DNA of 64,000 nucleotides. It comes from CAVPNY01 sp963706905. GTDB lineage: Bacteria; Chloroflexota; Anaerolineae; Anaerolineales; UBA4823. The notes beneath the pieces are model-generated. The model was given only the letters and a program-made list of their open reading frames with translations, did not search any database and had not been told where the DNA came from. Below, in pieces: positions 28,144-37,334 of this stretch (its first letter is position 1; every line of letters starts with the position of its first letter). The position numbers and the translations under genes were made by a program. Location of the stretch: positions 277,313-341,312 of the forward strand of contig CAVPNY010000018.1 of the NCBI GenBank assembly GCA_963706905.1, given 5' to 3'.

Positions 28144-28198
28144 GAATTCGCACCCCGGTGAACCCAAAGAACACAGAGCAGCTATGATAAACGCTGTG

Positions 28199-28226
28199 TT
28201 CTCCGAGATTGTGCGGAGAAATTTTA
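28199..28226 (+). terminator. Hairpin between the PLD-like and aldo/keto reductase genes
   Basis: TTCTCCG and CGGAGAA pair around AGATTGTG, followed by ATTTTAT. It overlaps the leader of the next gene, so it could be a weak terminator or attenuator. Confidence 0.45.
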
Positions 28227-28239
28227 TCGGAGGTATATG

Positions 28240-29268
28240 ATGCGTTATAAGCTATTGGGTAAGAGTGGGTTGCGCGTCTCCGAGCTGGCCCTGGGGACCA
28301 TGACGTTTGGGGAGGATTGGGGTTGGGGAGCCTCCAAAGAGGAGAGCCGGCGCATATTCGACGCCTTCGTTGCCGCGGGTGGCAACTTCATTGACACCGC
28401 TTGCAATTACACCGAAGGCACCAGCGAGAAATTTGTCGGCGAGTTCATCGCCGCTGAGCGGGATTATTTCGTCGTCGCAACCAAGTTTACTTTGCGGCCG
28501 CGCTCTGCCAACCAGGCTGACCCCAACGCCGGCGGAAACAGTCGCAAGAACCTGATGCGATCCGTCGAGGCCAGCCTGAAGCGCTTGAACACGGACTTCA
28601 TCGACCTGCTTTACCTGCACATGTGGGATTACACCACCCCGGTCGAGGAGGTGATGCGCGCCATGGATGACCTGGTGCGGGCTGGCAAGCTGCTGTACGT
28701 TGGTTTTTCCGACACGCCTGCATATATCGTGGCGAAAGCGGATTTGCTGGCTGAGCTGCGCGGGTTGGCGCCGGTGGCAGCCATCCAGCTGCCCTACAAC
28801 CTGTTTCGCCGGGACCCAGAGCGCGAGCTGCTGCCCATGGCGCGCGAGCAGGATATTGCTGTGACAGCCTGGGGCCTGATCGGCGGTGGGGTGCTGAGCG
28901 GCAAATACGGCCAACCGGATGCGGTCAAGCGCTATGAGAATGCCTCCCAGGAATGGCTGGAGGCCGCTGAGAGTGTGGCGCTGATTGCCCGCCAGATCGG
29001 GCGCACCCCAGCGCAGGTCGCCATCCGCTGGGTTCACCAGCAACAGGCGAAAGCCCAGATCATCCCCATCCTGGGCGCCCGTAACCTGGCGCAGATGGAA
29101 GAGAACCTGGGCATCCTCGATTTCGAGCTGGACGCACAGCAGCTTGCTGATCTGGAGCAGGTGGCGAAGTTTGACCCCGGTTTTCCGGTGTCATTTTTGC
29201 ACAGCGAGAATGTGCTTAATCTAACTCACGGCAACACTGCCGGACTTCTAGACAACCACCATGCTTGA
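28240..29268 (+). CDS. Aldo/keto reductase
   Basis: A 342-residue protein; ATG 28240 gives better spacing from GGAGG (28229-28233) than ATG 28237. The family tetrad is visible: Asp in FIDTACNY, Tyr in the same CNYTEG segment, Lys in VATKFT and His in LYLHMWD. C-terminal NADPH-site segments (GVLSGKYG, IIPILGARNLAQMEENL) are present. It reduces aldehydes or ketones with NADPH; the closest types act on sugars or xenobiotics. Strong hairpins follow. Confidence 0.92.
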   Translation: MRYKLLGKSGLRVSELALGTMTFGEDWGWGASKEESRRIFDAFVAAGGNFIDTACNYTEGTSEKFVGEFIAAERDYFVVATKFTLRPRSANQADPNAGGNSRKNLMRSVEASLKRLNTDFIDLLYLHMWDYTTPVEEVMRAMDDLVRAGKLLYVGFSDTPAYIVAKADLLAELRGLAPVAAIQLPYNLFRRDPERELLPMAREQDIAVTAWGLIGGGVLSGKYGQPDAVKRYENASQEWLEAAESVALIARQIGRTPAQVAIRWVHQQQAKAQIIPILGARNLAQMEENLGILDFELDAQQLADLEQVAKFDPGFPVSFLHSENVLNLTHGNTAGLLDNHHA

Positions 29269-29270
29269 TT

Positions 29271-29316
29271 AAAATTAGTGGAGGCGGCAGCATGTACCGT
29301 CTCCACTAATTTTTGT
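29271..29316 (+). terminator. Strong rho-independent terminator after the aldo/keto reductase
   Basis: AAAATTAGTGGAGGCGG pairs with CCGTCTCCACTAATTTT over 17 positions with one G-T wobble and ends in TTTTTG. The A-stem/T-run symmetry makes it usable in both directions, including for the minus-strand CHRD gene. Confidence 0.85.
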
Positions 29317-29337
29317 CTGGGGATATGAAATTTTTGT

Positions 29338-29373
29338 TTTAGATGATGCGGGCGTCAGCCTGCATCGTCTAAA
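29338..29373. terminator. Second hairpin between the convergent genes
   Basis: TTTAGATGATGCGGGC and GCCTGCATCGTCTAAA pair over 16 positions with two wobbles and a GTCA loop. T- and A-rich flanks allow termination in either direction. It lies 18 bases past the CHRD gene stop. Confidence 0.65.
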
Positions 29374-29391
29374 TAATGAAATACAATCTGT

Positions 29392-29826
29392 CTAGTCACT
29401 TAATCCTGGATTGCTCAACTGTCCGCGGATCGCCCCGCCCGGGTATACCGCGTTGTGCACATTTACGTAATACAGCTCAGGGTGCTGGATGATCGCCTTG
29501 ATCAGATCCCGGCTCACCTCTCTGCAGCCAAAGGCGATTGGGCTCAAAGGTACCACAACCGGTCCGTTGACGCCCGCTGGGGCAGCGTGGATGTGGGCGG
29601 CGGATGGCGCATCAATCCCTGTATAAGTCAGCTCCCAGCACACCTGCCCCTGCCCATGGTTGAGCGTGATCCGAACAAATCCACTTCCATCCGGATCGGC
29701 AGGTGGAACTTCCTCCGCGCCGGAGAGGGTGGATACGCGCGGCGCGCCGCCATCGGCTGCCAGAGCTGCACTGGTGATCAAGATCAAGCCAAGCAAGACG
29801 ATCAGAAAGATGGGTAGTTTTTTCAT
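29392..29826 (-). CDS. Secreted CHRD-domain protein
   Basis: A 144-residue protein with a clear signal peptide (residues 1-23, ending ALAAD). The mature part is one CHRD domain: LSGAEEVPPADPDGSG, ITLNHGQGQVCWELTY, AAHIHAAPAG, and the closing YYVNVHNAVYPGGAIRGQL. CHRD domains are Ig-like beta folds of poorly known function in bacterial exported proteins. Its RBS is AAAGGA. Confidence 0.88.
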   Translation of the reverse strand: MKKLPIFLIVLLGLILITSAALAADGGAPRVSTLSGAEEVPPADPDGSGFVRITLNHGQGQVCWELTYTGIDAPSAAHIHAAPAGVNGPVVVPLSPIAFGCREVSRDLIKAIIQHPELYYVNVHNAVYPGGAIRGQLSNPGLSD

Positions 29827-30008
29827 TTTTCTCTATCCTTTCGTATGGGGATTTAAATATAGCTACGTAGAAACACGTTAATCGGATTTATTTAGTCCGA
29901 ATATTTTCCAGAGCAGACAGAAGTGGTCAAATTTGAATAAATCAGCGTTTATCAGCGTCCAGTCCTGAGTTTACGAAAGATCATCCAGGCCCAATTTATT
30001 AAGAATTC

Positions 30009-30037
30009 TTGACTCTCTCCCAGAAATCTGCTAATAT
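30009..30037 (+). promoter_or_regulatory. Sigma-70 promoter of the PadR operon
   Basis: TTGACT (30009-30014) and TAATAT (30032-30037) are exactly 17 bases apart, placing the start near 30044, just before a palindromic operator. Confidence 0.75.
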
Positions 30038-30048
30038 GTCAGTGTACA

Positions 30049-30069
30049 ATATGTCGTAGAGCGACATAT
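30049..30069. promoter_or_regulatory. Palindromic operator, probably for the PadR-like regulator
   Basis: ATATGTCG and CGACATAT form a perfect inverted repeat around TAGAG, covering roughly +6 to +26. The ATGT...ACAT core is what PadR-family regulators usually recognise. Binding here would block transcription, giving autorepression. Confidence 0.65.
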
Positions 30070-30089
30070 AGCTCATCTGGGGTTGGCCA

Positions 30090-30431
30090 ATGGACATCGA
30101 ATTACAACTTCCGCTTACCGAATCTACATTTTTCATACTGCTCAGCCTGGCACCGGGACCGCGTCACGGCTACGCCATCCTCAAAGACGTCCAGGCGCTC
30201 AGTGATGGGCGCCTCCAGCTCAGCACAGGCACGCTGTATGGAGCTATCAAACGCCTGCTTGACCAGGACTGGATCGCCCGGATCGACGACCCGCTGCCTG
30301 ACGGCACCGAACGACAGCGCAAGGTTTATATCTTGACCGATCTGGGTCGGCGCATCCTGGAGGCGGAAACCGCTCGCCTGCGCAGCGTGGTTGCCAAAGC
30401 CAGCCTGCGCGTTCCGGGAGAGCTGCTGTGA
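30090..30431 (+). CDS. PadR-family transcriptional regulator
   Basis: A 113-residue winged-helix protein: ESTFFILLSLAPGPRHGYAI (residues 10-29), then STGTLYGAIKRLLDQDWI and KVYILTDLGRRILE, the standard PadR layout. The short C-terminal helix suggests a PadR-s2-type dimer. Its stop overlaps the start of the next gene (GTG 30428), so it is cotranscribed with the membrane-protein genes it likely regulates. Confidence 0.9.
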   Translation: MDIELQLPLTESTFFILLSLAPGPRHGYAILKDVQALSDGRLQLSTGTLYGAIKRLLDQDWIARIDDPLPDGTERQRKVYILTDLGRRILEAETARLRSVVAKASLRVPGELL

Positions 30432-31285
30432 GCCAGAAGGATACACTTGGGCTGGTGGCCACTCCGGGCGCCTGGTCAGCGGCTCTCCTGGCTGGCCTGC
30501 CCCACCTGCTGTATGCCCTCACCAAGTACGTCCCCGTCTTTCTCGTTCAGGCGAACTTGAGTGATGTCGATCTCCTGGCAGAAAGGCTCTTGCAGTACAT
30601 GCGAAGTTACCCGCCAGCATGGTGGCTGCTGACCCGCATGGCCCCTGCTGATTATTGGAGCGGCTCGCGCGCCTTAATCGAAGTTTGGGCGTGGGCTTTT
30701 GTCATGTTCGTGCTGGTTCTGGCGTTGATCGCCTGGCGAAGCGGTTGGCCGCGCTGGTCGGCCACCCCATTGGGGTATGTACTGATCCTGATCTTCGAGA
30801 TCTCGCTCAACATCTGGCGGGATGACCGCTCAACCAGCTTTAGCGCCATGATCGTGCTGATCGGTTATGTCTGCTTAATCATCTGGCTGACCCGGCGCGA
30901 TCTGCTGGCCGGCTTGCTGGCGATCCTGCCGCTGTACCCCATGTTTGTCTGGTGGACCGCTATGGATGGGGTTCGGGGCACCTATGGCGAAGGTTTTTTC
31001 TATATTCTTATCGGACTGGTGATGGCCCTGGTGGTCGGCGCGGCCATCCGGCGGGGGAGCCCGGCCTTCGGGTTAGGCTTGTTGGTGCTTGCTATCCTGA
31101 TTCTGGGGCTGGGGGTGGGTTATGCCACCGTATATCACAGCAACATTTCCGCGCCTTCCCTACCGACCCCGGGAGCGGTGCTGCGCAGCGGGCTGGGTGC
31201 GTTGATCGCCTTAGCGCTGGTCGGCTTGCCCGTATGGCTGACTTTAGGCTGGGGGTGGGCGCGCAGCCGGAGCACATTGGTGTGA
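30428..31285 (+). CDS. Polytopic membrane protein cotranscribed with PadR
   Basis: A 285-residue protein with about seven hydrophobic helices. GTG 30428 overlaps the padR stop. PadR genes are often followed by membrane proteins or transporters under their control, but no transporter signature is recognised. Trp- and Arg-rich loops (RLLQYMRSYPPAWWLLTRM, IWRDDR) are seen. Its function is unknown. Confidence 0.7.
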   Translation: MSQKDTLGLVATPGAWSAALLAGLPHLLYALTKYVPVFLVQANLSDVDLLAERLLQYMRSYPPAWWLLTRMAPADYWSGSRALIEVWAWAFVMFVLVLALIAWRSGWPRWSATPLGYVLILIFEISLNIWRDDRSTSFSAMIVLIGYVCLIIWLTRRDLLAGLLAILPLYPMFVWWTAMDGVRGTYGEGFFYILIGLVMALVVGAAIRRGSPAFGLGLLVLAILILGLGVGYATVYHSNISAPSLPTPGAVLRSGLGALIALALVGLPVWLTLGWGWARSRSTLV

Positions 31286-31323
31286 AATAGTGCATTATTT
31301 CAGTTTCTGGGGAGGTAAGTTTT

Positions 31324-31749
31324 ATGACCAGACGAAAGATCATATTGCTCCTGGTTCTGGCTGCCCTGGCATACGCCATCTTGATTCCCGCCTGCGCCTA
31401 TGGGTACACCCTCTACCAGTTAGGATTAGGGCGCCAGGAGGGGGTCTATCCCAGCCCCGAAGAGGGCATGCGCCTCAGACTCGAGGATTCCTACATTGGC
31501 ATCCAGCGCATCGAGATCGACCACGCCGGGCCGAACGCCTTTGACGGCAGCAATCCGCATATCTGGTTTGTGACTGCCCGGGTGTGGGCCGACCAGCGCG
31601 CCGATGGACACGCGCTTCACCCGAATGGCTATGACTATCCTGGCTCCTTCTTCCTGAAGGTGCATGATGGCTGGATTCACCGCCCGGAGGGATCGTTTCC
31701 CGGGCTGATTGGCTATTTTATGAAAGTGTTCCACCTGGAGGGGCTATGA
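31324..31749 (+). CDS. Small exported or membrane-anchored protein
   Basis: A 141-residue protein from ATG 31324 (GGAGGTAAG upstream). One N-terminal hydrophobic segment with ACAYGY suggests a signal anchor or lipobox-like site. The rest is polar and aromatic (IGIQRIEIDHAGPNAFDG, VHDGWIHRPEGSFPG). No family is recognised. It is probably in the PadR operon. Confidence 0.6.
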   Translation: MTRRKIILLLVLAALAYAILIPACAYGYTLYQLGLGRQEGVYPSPEEGMRLRLEDSYIGIQRIEIDHAGPNAFDGSNPHIWFVTARVWADQRADGHALHPNGYDYPGSFFLKVHDGWIHRPEGSFPGLIGYFMKVFHLEGL

Positions 31750-31781
31750 TGTTGGTAGGCAATAACCTGGGAGACTGAGTT

Positions 31782-32063
31782 ATGCGCAGAACTGCATCCT
31801 GGATCGTGGTGGTGATTGGACTGGTAATTGTATGGCTGGTGACCATGGGTATGTTGGGTGCTCGGGACGCTGGCTGGCTGGTTCTCATGACATTCGTCAC
31901 CGGCTTATCTGTCACTGGGCTTGTGCTGGCAGCCAGGAGAGTGACCGCCAGGGGCTGGCTGGTTGCTGGGCTGATCATCCTGGCGGGGTTATTCGTGCCA
32001 ACTACGCGGCTGATGGAGAACTCCGGGAGTCCTTTGAGCCTGGGAGAAACCTTTATTAGCTAG
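31782..32063 (+). CDS. Small three-helix membrane protein
   Basis: A 93-residue protein made of three hydrophobic helices with a polar C-terminal tail. It starts 32 bases after the previous gene. No recognised family; position suggests membership of the same operon. Confidence 0.5.
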   Translation: MRRTASWIVVVIGLVIVWLVTMGMLGARDAGWLVLMTFVTGLSVTGLVLAARRVTARGWLVAGLIILAGLFVPTTRLMENSGSPLSLGETFIS

Positions 32064-32143
32064 CAATTTTCTTTGGCCTTCGATCGCGCTGATCATGGCG
32101 GCTTTTGCTAATTTTTCAAGGCTTTTCCCTGCTGGCAGGCAGG

Positions 32144-32799
32144 ATGAATTCGGCCGACAATGTACAGCACGTTTCGCCGGCAGGGCCAGAAAATACAAGG
32201 AGATTGGTTATGGCTTGCTTCATTCTGAGCGGATTGTTAATTTTGAAAACCCTGCAAAACCTGTATTGGCTAATCGCGTGGGATGCAACCTATGATCCCC
32301 TCGGATATATCTGGATTGTCGTGCCGGTTCTGATCTGCCTTCTTCGCTGGCATTGTCTCATTAAATTCATCAACCAGGCTGTTGGGGTACTGGCAGGCGT
32401 GATCTATTTTGTTGCTGTCCCGGGATGATGATCGCAGTCTCCGCTCGCGCCCAGCAGGTGGATTTCCGCCAGCTGACGGAAGTGCGCGCCGAATGGGTCA
32501 GCCAGCTTGTGGAGGTCTACTACGCCCGCGAAGGGCGTTACCCGCAAAACCTGCGGCAGGTGAAACCCTGGTATGCCGCCTCGCTCCCCGGTCCGTTTAT
32601 CATGTATGGTCAGGATTGGTGTTATGCAGCTGGTGGGGATTATTACCTGCTCGGCTATGTCTACCGGGAGCACTGGAGCAGCCCGGAGCTGATCCGGCGG
32701 ACTTATAAAACGGCAGGAGAACCCCCAGATCCCGAGGGTATCTGTGCTGAAGAAATCGAGGCGTTGATCCGCCGTGAATCGTTTTTCTATGAAAAGTGA
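32144..32799 (+). CDS. Membrane protein of a tandem paralogous family, copy 1 (split)
   Basis: Frame one (from ATG 32144, GGCAGG upstream) gives two or three membrane helices and stops at 32428. Frame two starts at ATG 32425 within an ATGATG overlap and encodes a soluble domain with FIMYGQDWCYAAGGDYYLLG. In the paralogues at 32833 and 34700 the corresponding helices and domain are one protein. So this is either a one-base frameshift near the CCCGGG at 32418-32423 or a genuine translationally coupled split gene. The function is unknown. Confidence 0.55.
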
Positions 32800-32832
32800 T
32801 CTCGCCAATCATCGCTACTCTGGAGCACAAAG

Positions 32833-34084
32833 ATGAACCCTGAGTTGACCTGGTTACTGGCTGGTCTCATCCCGGTGGCGTTGTTCATCATGGCAGGCTG
32901 GTGGATCATTTCCCGGGGCTACCCGGAGTCGGTCCGCCGGCGATCCCTGTTGATCCTGGCTCTGGCAACCGGGGTGATCCTGCTCGGGGTGATCGGGATG
33001 GCGGCCTGGTTCACCCAGCCGGGCGGAGATATCCCCTCGTTTCCCGTTGAGGCATTGTTGGTGCCGGCTCTGCTGGCCGTGTCTGTCATTGCCCTGGTCA
33101 ACGTGAGAGGAGTAGCTGGGGCTCGTAGGAATGAGCTGATTCTGATTTCCCTGCTTGGCCTGGCTTTTATTGGACTTCTCTTCGGACTGGATGATTCCTT
33201 GGGGGTATAGTTCCCAATTTTCTTTAGTAAGCCTGATCTTGGGGATCACCTGGCTGGTAGGTGGGCGATCCGATGCCCTGGCGATCGGATTGAGCATTGC
33301 AGCTATTCCACTGCTTAGCCTGTACAACCGCAGTGCGGGGATGGGTTATCCGATTTCCGATTCCAAATGGGTGCAGGCTGGCGACAGCCTGCTAGGAATT
33401 GTGCCGTTTATGGTTGTGGCTTTGTCGGCTTCGCTCATTACATCAGGTATTAAGCGCATTCCGGCTGCGCAGGGGGATCATCCCAAATCGGCGTTCCGAG
33501 CCTGGTCCCCCACTTTCCTGCGGTTTGGGTTGGCTATCCTGCTGCTGGCGGGCCTGATCTACACCATCTTATGGGGATCAATTTGGGATCAGCCCAGCGA
33601 CAGCATGATAGGAATCGTGTTGAGCTGGTTCTGCAGCCTGGTATCGATCGGCGCGGGTATGCTGATGGCTTTTACCCTATCCGGTCGGCAGCGGATTGCC
33701 AGCCTGATTTTCTTAATCGTCGTTCCGGTACTCCTGTTTCAGGGTTTTACCCTGGGCTGGCAGATCTCCAACCTGGAGATCACTGCCGGGCGGGCTACCC
33801 GCATCCAGCGCGCCGTGGAGCGCTTCCATGACCGCAAGAAACGTACCCGGCAACTCTGGATGAATCTGACCCCCCGCGATTTATTGTGGCTTCCAGGGCC
33901 GGTCATCCTCAAAGGCGAGGGCTGGTGCTACCAGGCCGGGGAGGATTATTACCGTCTGGGAGCGTTTTACCGGGATTTCTTCAGCTCGCCGCTTTCGGTG
34001 AAGGTTTATGCCCAGGCGGGCAGTGCCGCCCTGAGATGGCTGGGAGTGTGCTGCCCGGCTGGCGGAGATGAAAGCTCGTTATGA
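32833..34084 (+). CDS. Membrane protein of the same family, copy 2, frameshifted
   Basis: About 416 residues after bridging one extra G in GGGGG at 33201-33205, which joins ORFs 32833-33210 and 33155-34084. It has roughly eight hydrophobic helices. The C-terminal soluble domain carries VERFHDRKKRTRQLW, PGPVILKGEGWCYQAGEDYY and LGAFYRDFFSSPLSV. The N-terminal half (AGLIPVALFIMAGWWIISRG, then YPE) is shared with copy 3. No known family is recognised. Confidence 0.6.
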
Positions 34085-34152
34085 TTGGCCGCCATAGGAG
34101 CATTGCAAGATGGGATTCGTCAGCGAGATTGGTGGCATGTAGGAGCCGATGT

Positions 34153-34751
34153 ATGTCGTGGATAACCGAACACGCGCGGGTTTGGCGAGGGGTTGCGCTG
34201 CTGTTGTCTGGTGGTGGCGATTATCGGGCCGTGGACATTTGATCAGATCAATGTGCCCGCAGAATACCCGTGCTCTGCGCCTCTTGTCCGGCTGGAAGGT
34301 GATTTTTGCGGAGTGCCTATGTCTGGAGCATATATGTTTTTCGGGCTTGGCGGCGAATTTGTCCGTATCGTTTCAGGACTGGTCACGGGTAGGCTGGTTC
34401 TCGCGGAAGCAGGCCGCCAGCTCTTGATCTTTCTGCTTACAATACCTGCTCCTGTTGCCTGCGTTCAGCACACTGCTCATGATCTTACGGGGAGATCGCC
34501 GTTGGCTGCAAATATTCCACATTACGGTGTTGTGCCTGGCTGGCGGCTTGATGCTGTGGGTGCTTTCAGCCGAGTCAGGGCTGCACACGAGCCGGTTATG
34601 GGGGCCGTGGCTCTACCTCGCATCGGTGATGGTCTTGCTGATCCTGGAAATCGTTGTGTTCGCATCTAAGAGTTCGACTCAAACCGGTGAGCTGATCCGA
34701 TGGGCTTGCACACCTTATTCCTTGCCGGGCTCATTCCAGCCGCGTTGGTGA
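34153..34751 (+). pseudogene. Membrane protein with two frameshifts, lying between family copies 2 and 3
   Basis: ATG 34153 follows AGGAG (34141-34145). The coding signal moves between frames at about 34208 and 34440. The joined product would read from MSWITEHARVWRG through VAIIGPWTFDQINVPAEYPC and PLVRLEGDFCGVPMSG, then several membrane helices (LQIFHITVLCLAGGLMLWVL). This PAEYPC/RLEGDFCG type of short membrane protein is familiar from Chloroflexi, but I know no function for it. Its reading frame runs into copy 3. It is broken as read. Confidence 0.5.
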
Positions 34752-35966
34752 TCATGGGCGGTCATTGGATCAATTCCCGGGGCTACCCAGAGCCAGTCCG
34801 CAGGCGCTACCAGCTCATCCTGGCGTCAGGTCGCCACGCTGATCCTGCTGGTCGTGATCGGGGTTGCTGCCTTGCTCACCCCACCGGGAGACAACCGGCC
34901 TTTGTTTCCCATCGCGCCGTTCCTGGGGCCGGCTTTGCTGGCTGCTCTGGCGTTGATTGTGATCAACCTTCAGGGGGTGGCTGGTGTGCGAGGCGTGGCA
35001 ATTCGGACTGTTGCTCGCCCTGGGGTTGGTAGTGATCGGTTTGCTGGTTAGGCCTGCGCGGCGAGCAGTCCGGCATTGTAATCCACGGTCCTGATCGCTG
35101 CGCTGGTGCTGGTCATCGCCTGGCTGCTGGGCAGAGCATCCGATGGTCTGGCGGTAATGCTCAGCCTGCTGGTTATGCTGCTCCTGGGTTGGATCAACCG
35201 GGCCATGGCTGCCGCTCCTTCAGACGCCCCGCAATGGATACCTGCCTTTGCTTTCATGCTGCTGTATGCCTTGCCCGGGATGACAGTGGCGCTGGCGGCG
35301 GTGCTGGTCATTTCTGGGACGAAACAGCTTCCTTCAAAACAGGCAGATGCGCTGGATCCCGGCAGGCGCTCCTGGCCGCAGGCGATCCTTCGTTTTGGAC
35401 TGGCTGGCCTGCTGCTGGCTGGCCTGGCCTACACCATCCTGTGGGGCTCGATCTGGGACCAGACCAACGACGGGTTGACGGGTATCTGGTTCACGACGCA
35501 AGCTATCCTGGTTGCCATCGGCGCGGGAGTCTTGATGACCTTCGTCCTCAAAGGCCGTCAGGTCATCCTTGCGGCGGTCTTTCTGCTCGGAGTGCCGGTG
35601 ATCATGATCCTGGCTTTCTCCTTGGGCTGGCGTATCTCCAACCGGGAGATCACCGCCGGGCGCGCTGCTCGCCTGCAGCGAGCCGTGGAGCGCTTCCATG
35701 CCCGCGAACAGTGGTATCCGGCAACTCTAGACGAATTGACTCCCCAGGATTTGCTGTGGATTCCGGGGCCGGTGATCCTGTCTGGCGAAGGCTGGTGCTA
35801 CCAGGGTGGTCAGGGCTATTACCGTTTAGGCGCCTTCTACCGGGATCATTTCAGCACTCCGCTTTTGGTGAAGATTTATGCAGAGGGCGGGACGCCGCCA
35901 GAGACTGGCTGGGAGTGTGGCGATCGGCTGGCGGAGATGAAAACCCGTTATGATCTACCCCCTTAA
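34700..35966 (+). pseudogene. Membrane protein of the same family, copy 3, with several frameshifts
   Basis: Starts at ATG 34700 (LFLAGLIPAALVIMGGHWI), parallel to copy 2. The frame shifts at about 34828, 34990 and 35075; the last ORF (35106-35966) is long and intact. It ends with VERFHAREQWYPATLDELTP, LDELTPQDLLWIPGPVI and GEGWCYQGGQGYYRLG, closely matching copy 2. Three breaks in one gene suggest either decay of a duplicate or poor local sequence. The function is unknown. Confidence 0.5.
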
Positions 35967-35974
35967 GAGCCCCG

Positions 35975-37263
35975 ATGACGAGCAGTGGTTCGAATCAGAA
36001 ATCTCGCTCAATAGAAGGGCTCTTCATGTGGGCAGTTTTAATCATCATCCTCCTATCCGCAGTTTTCTTATGCCTGTATCCGCTGATCAGCCTGTGGTAT
36101 TCGGAGAATAAAGGCCCATACCGCGCCATCACCGATATCGCTGACCTGGACTGGGATGGTGACCTGGATGTGATCCTTGGAAACACCCGCTGGGAATCGG
36201 AGTCTGGCTCGTTTGCGGGTATCTCCTTGTGGTTTAACCAGGGTGAGGGGCGGTTCACCCCGGACGACCAGGATCTGCCCGGCGGATTTTCAGCCGGGTC
36301 TGGCGATCTGGACTTTGACGGGGATGCAGACCTGCTTATTCTGGATGGGTTCACCCTGACTTTCCTGTTGAACCAGGGCGGCGCCCAAGGGGGAATCGAT
36401 GGCCAGTTTCGGGTCAAGGATAGCCCCATCGGCTTGCCGGTAGAGCCTGGACACACCGACATGGCTGGCATGTTGCTCCACCGGCGATCTGAACCAGGAC
36501 GGCAAGCTGGACGGGTTTCTGGCCGGCTGCTGTTACCTGTATCACGAGCCTGACCCGTCTGAGCCTTAATTCCTCTTCCAGCGCGGTTGTGCTGAATGCC
36601 TGGGACGACAAGCTGGATTGGCTCAAGATGCGCATTCTGCCGCTGGAGGATTTGTATGCGATACCTGTTCGCGGGATTGACCTGGGAGATCTGGATGGCG
36701 ATGGCGACCTGGATGCCTACGCCGCGGTTGGAACGCTGAAACGCGGCGGCAGCCGCGGGTTGACTGACCTGGTGCTGCTCAACGACGGCGCGGGTAACTT
36801 CTCTGATTCGGGCCAGCAGTTGAGCGATACCGGCAGCTCGTCAGTCGCTCTGGGTGACCTGGACGGCGACGGCGACCTGGATGCCCTGGTGGGCACGTTT
36901 GACGGGGCGCGGGCCTGGATCAACCAGGGCGGGATGCAGGGCGGGCCGGCGGGCATATTTGCAGCCGGGCAGGCAATTGAAGCAAGTCCGACCCGCCTCG
37001 TCTTCCTGTCCGACCTGGATAGCGATGGCGACCTGGATGCCTTGGTCGGCGGGAAGAAGCAGGCAGTTATCTGGTGGAATGATGGGAAGGGGAGTTTAAC
37101 GCAATCCGATCAGCGTTTTCAATATTCGGAGCGCCACGGACTGGCGGTGGCGGATTTCGATGGTGACGGCGACTCGGACATCTTCGCGGGAGCCTATACG
37201 GATGACTACCGCGTGTGGCTCAACCAAGGGGGAGGGAGCTTTCAGACCGGGGAGGAGCGTTGA
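35975..37263 (+). CDS. Membrane-anchored FG-GAP/VCBS repeat protein, copy 1, frameshifted
   Basis: One N-terminal membrane anchor (an alternative start is ATG 36026, MWAVLIIILL) is followed by repeated calcium-binding loops such as DLDWDGDLDVIL, DLDGDGDLDAYAA and DSDGDLDALVGG, typical of an FG-GAP beta-propeller. Coding passes through three frames, with breaks near 36460 and 36545. The same positions in the intact paralogue at 37335 show what is expected (GDLNQDG, AGCC). It is probably an extracytoplasmic binding protein with an unknown ligand. Confidence 0.65.
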
Positions 37264-37334
37264 GCCCCAGCGCAAGATCACAGGAGTTGAGAGATGGCGA
37301 TGCAATCCTTCACCGATTGCCTCAGGAGCCATAG

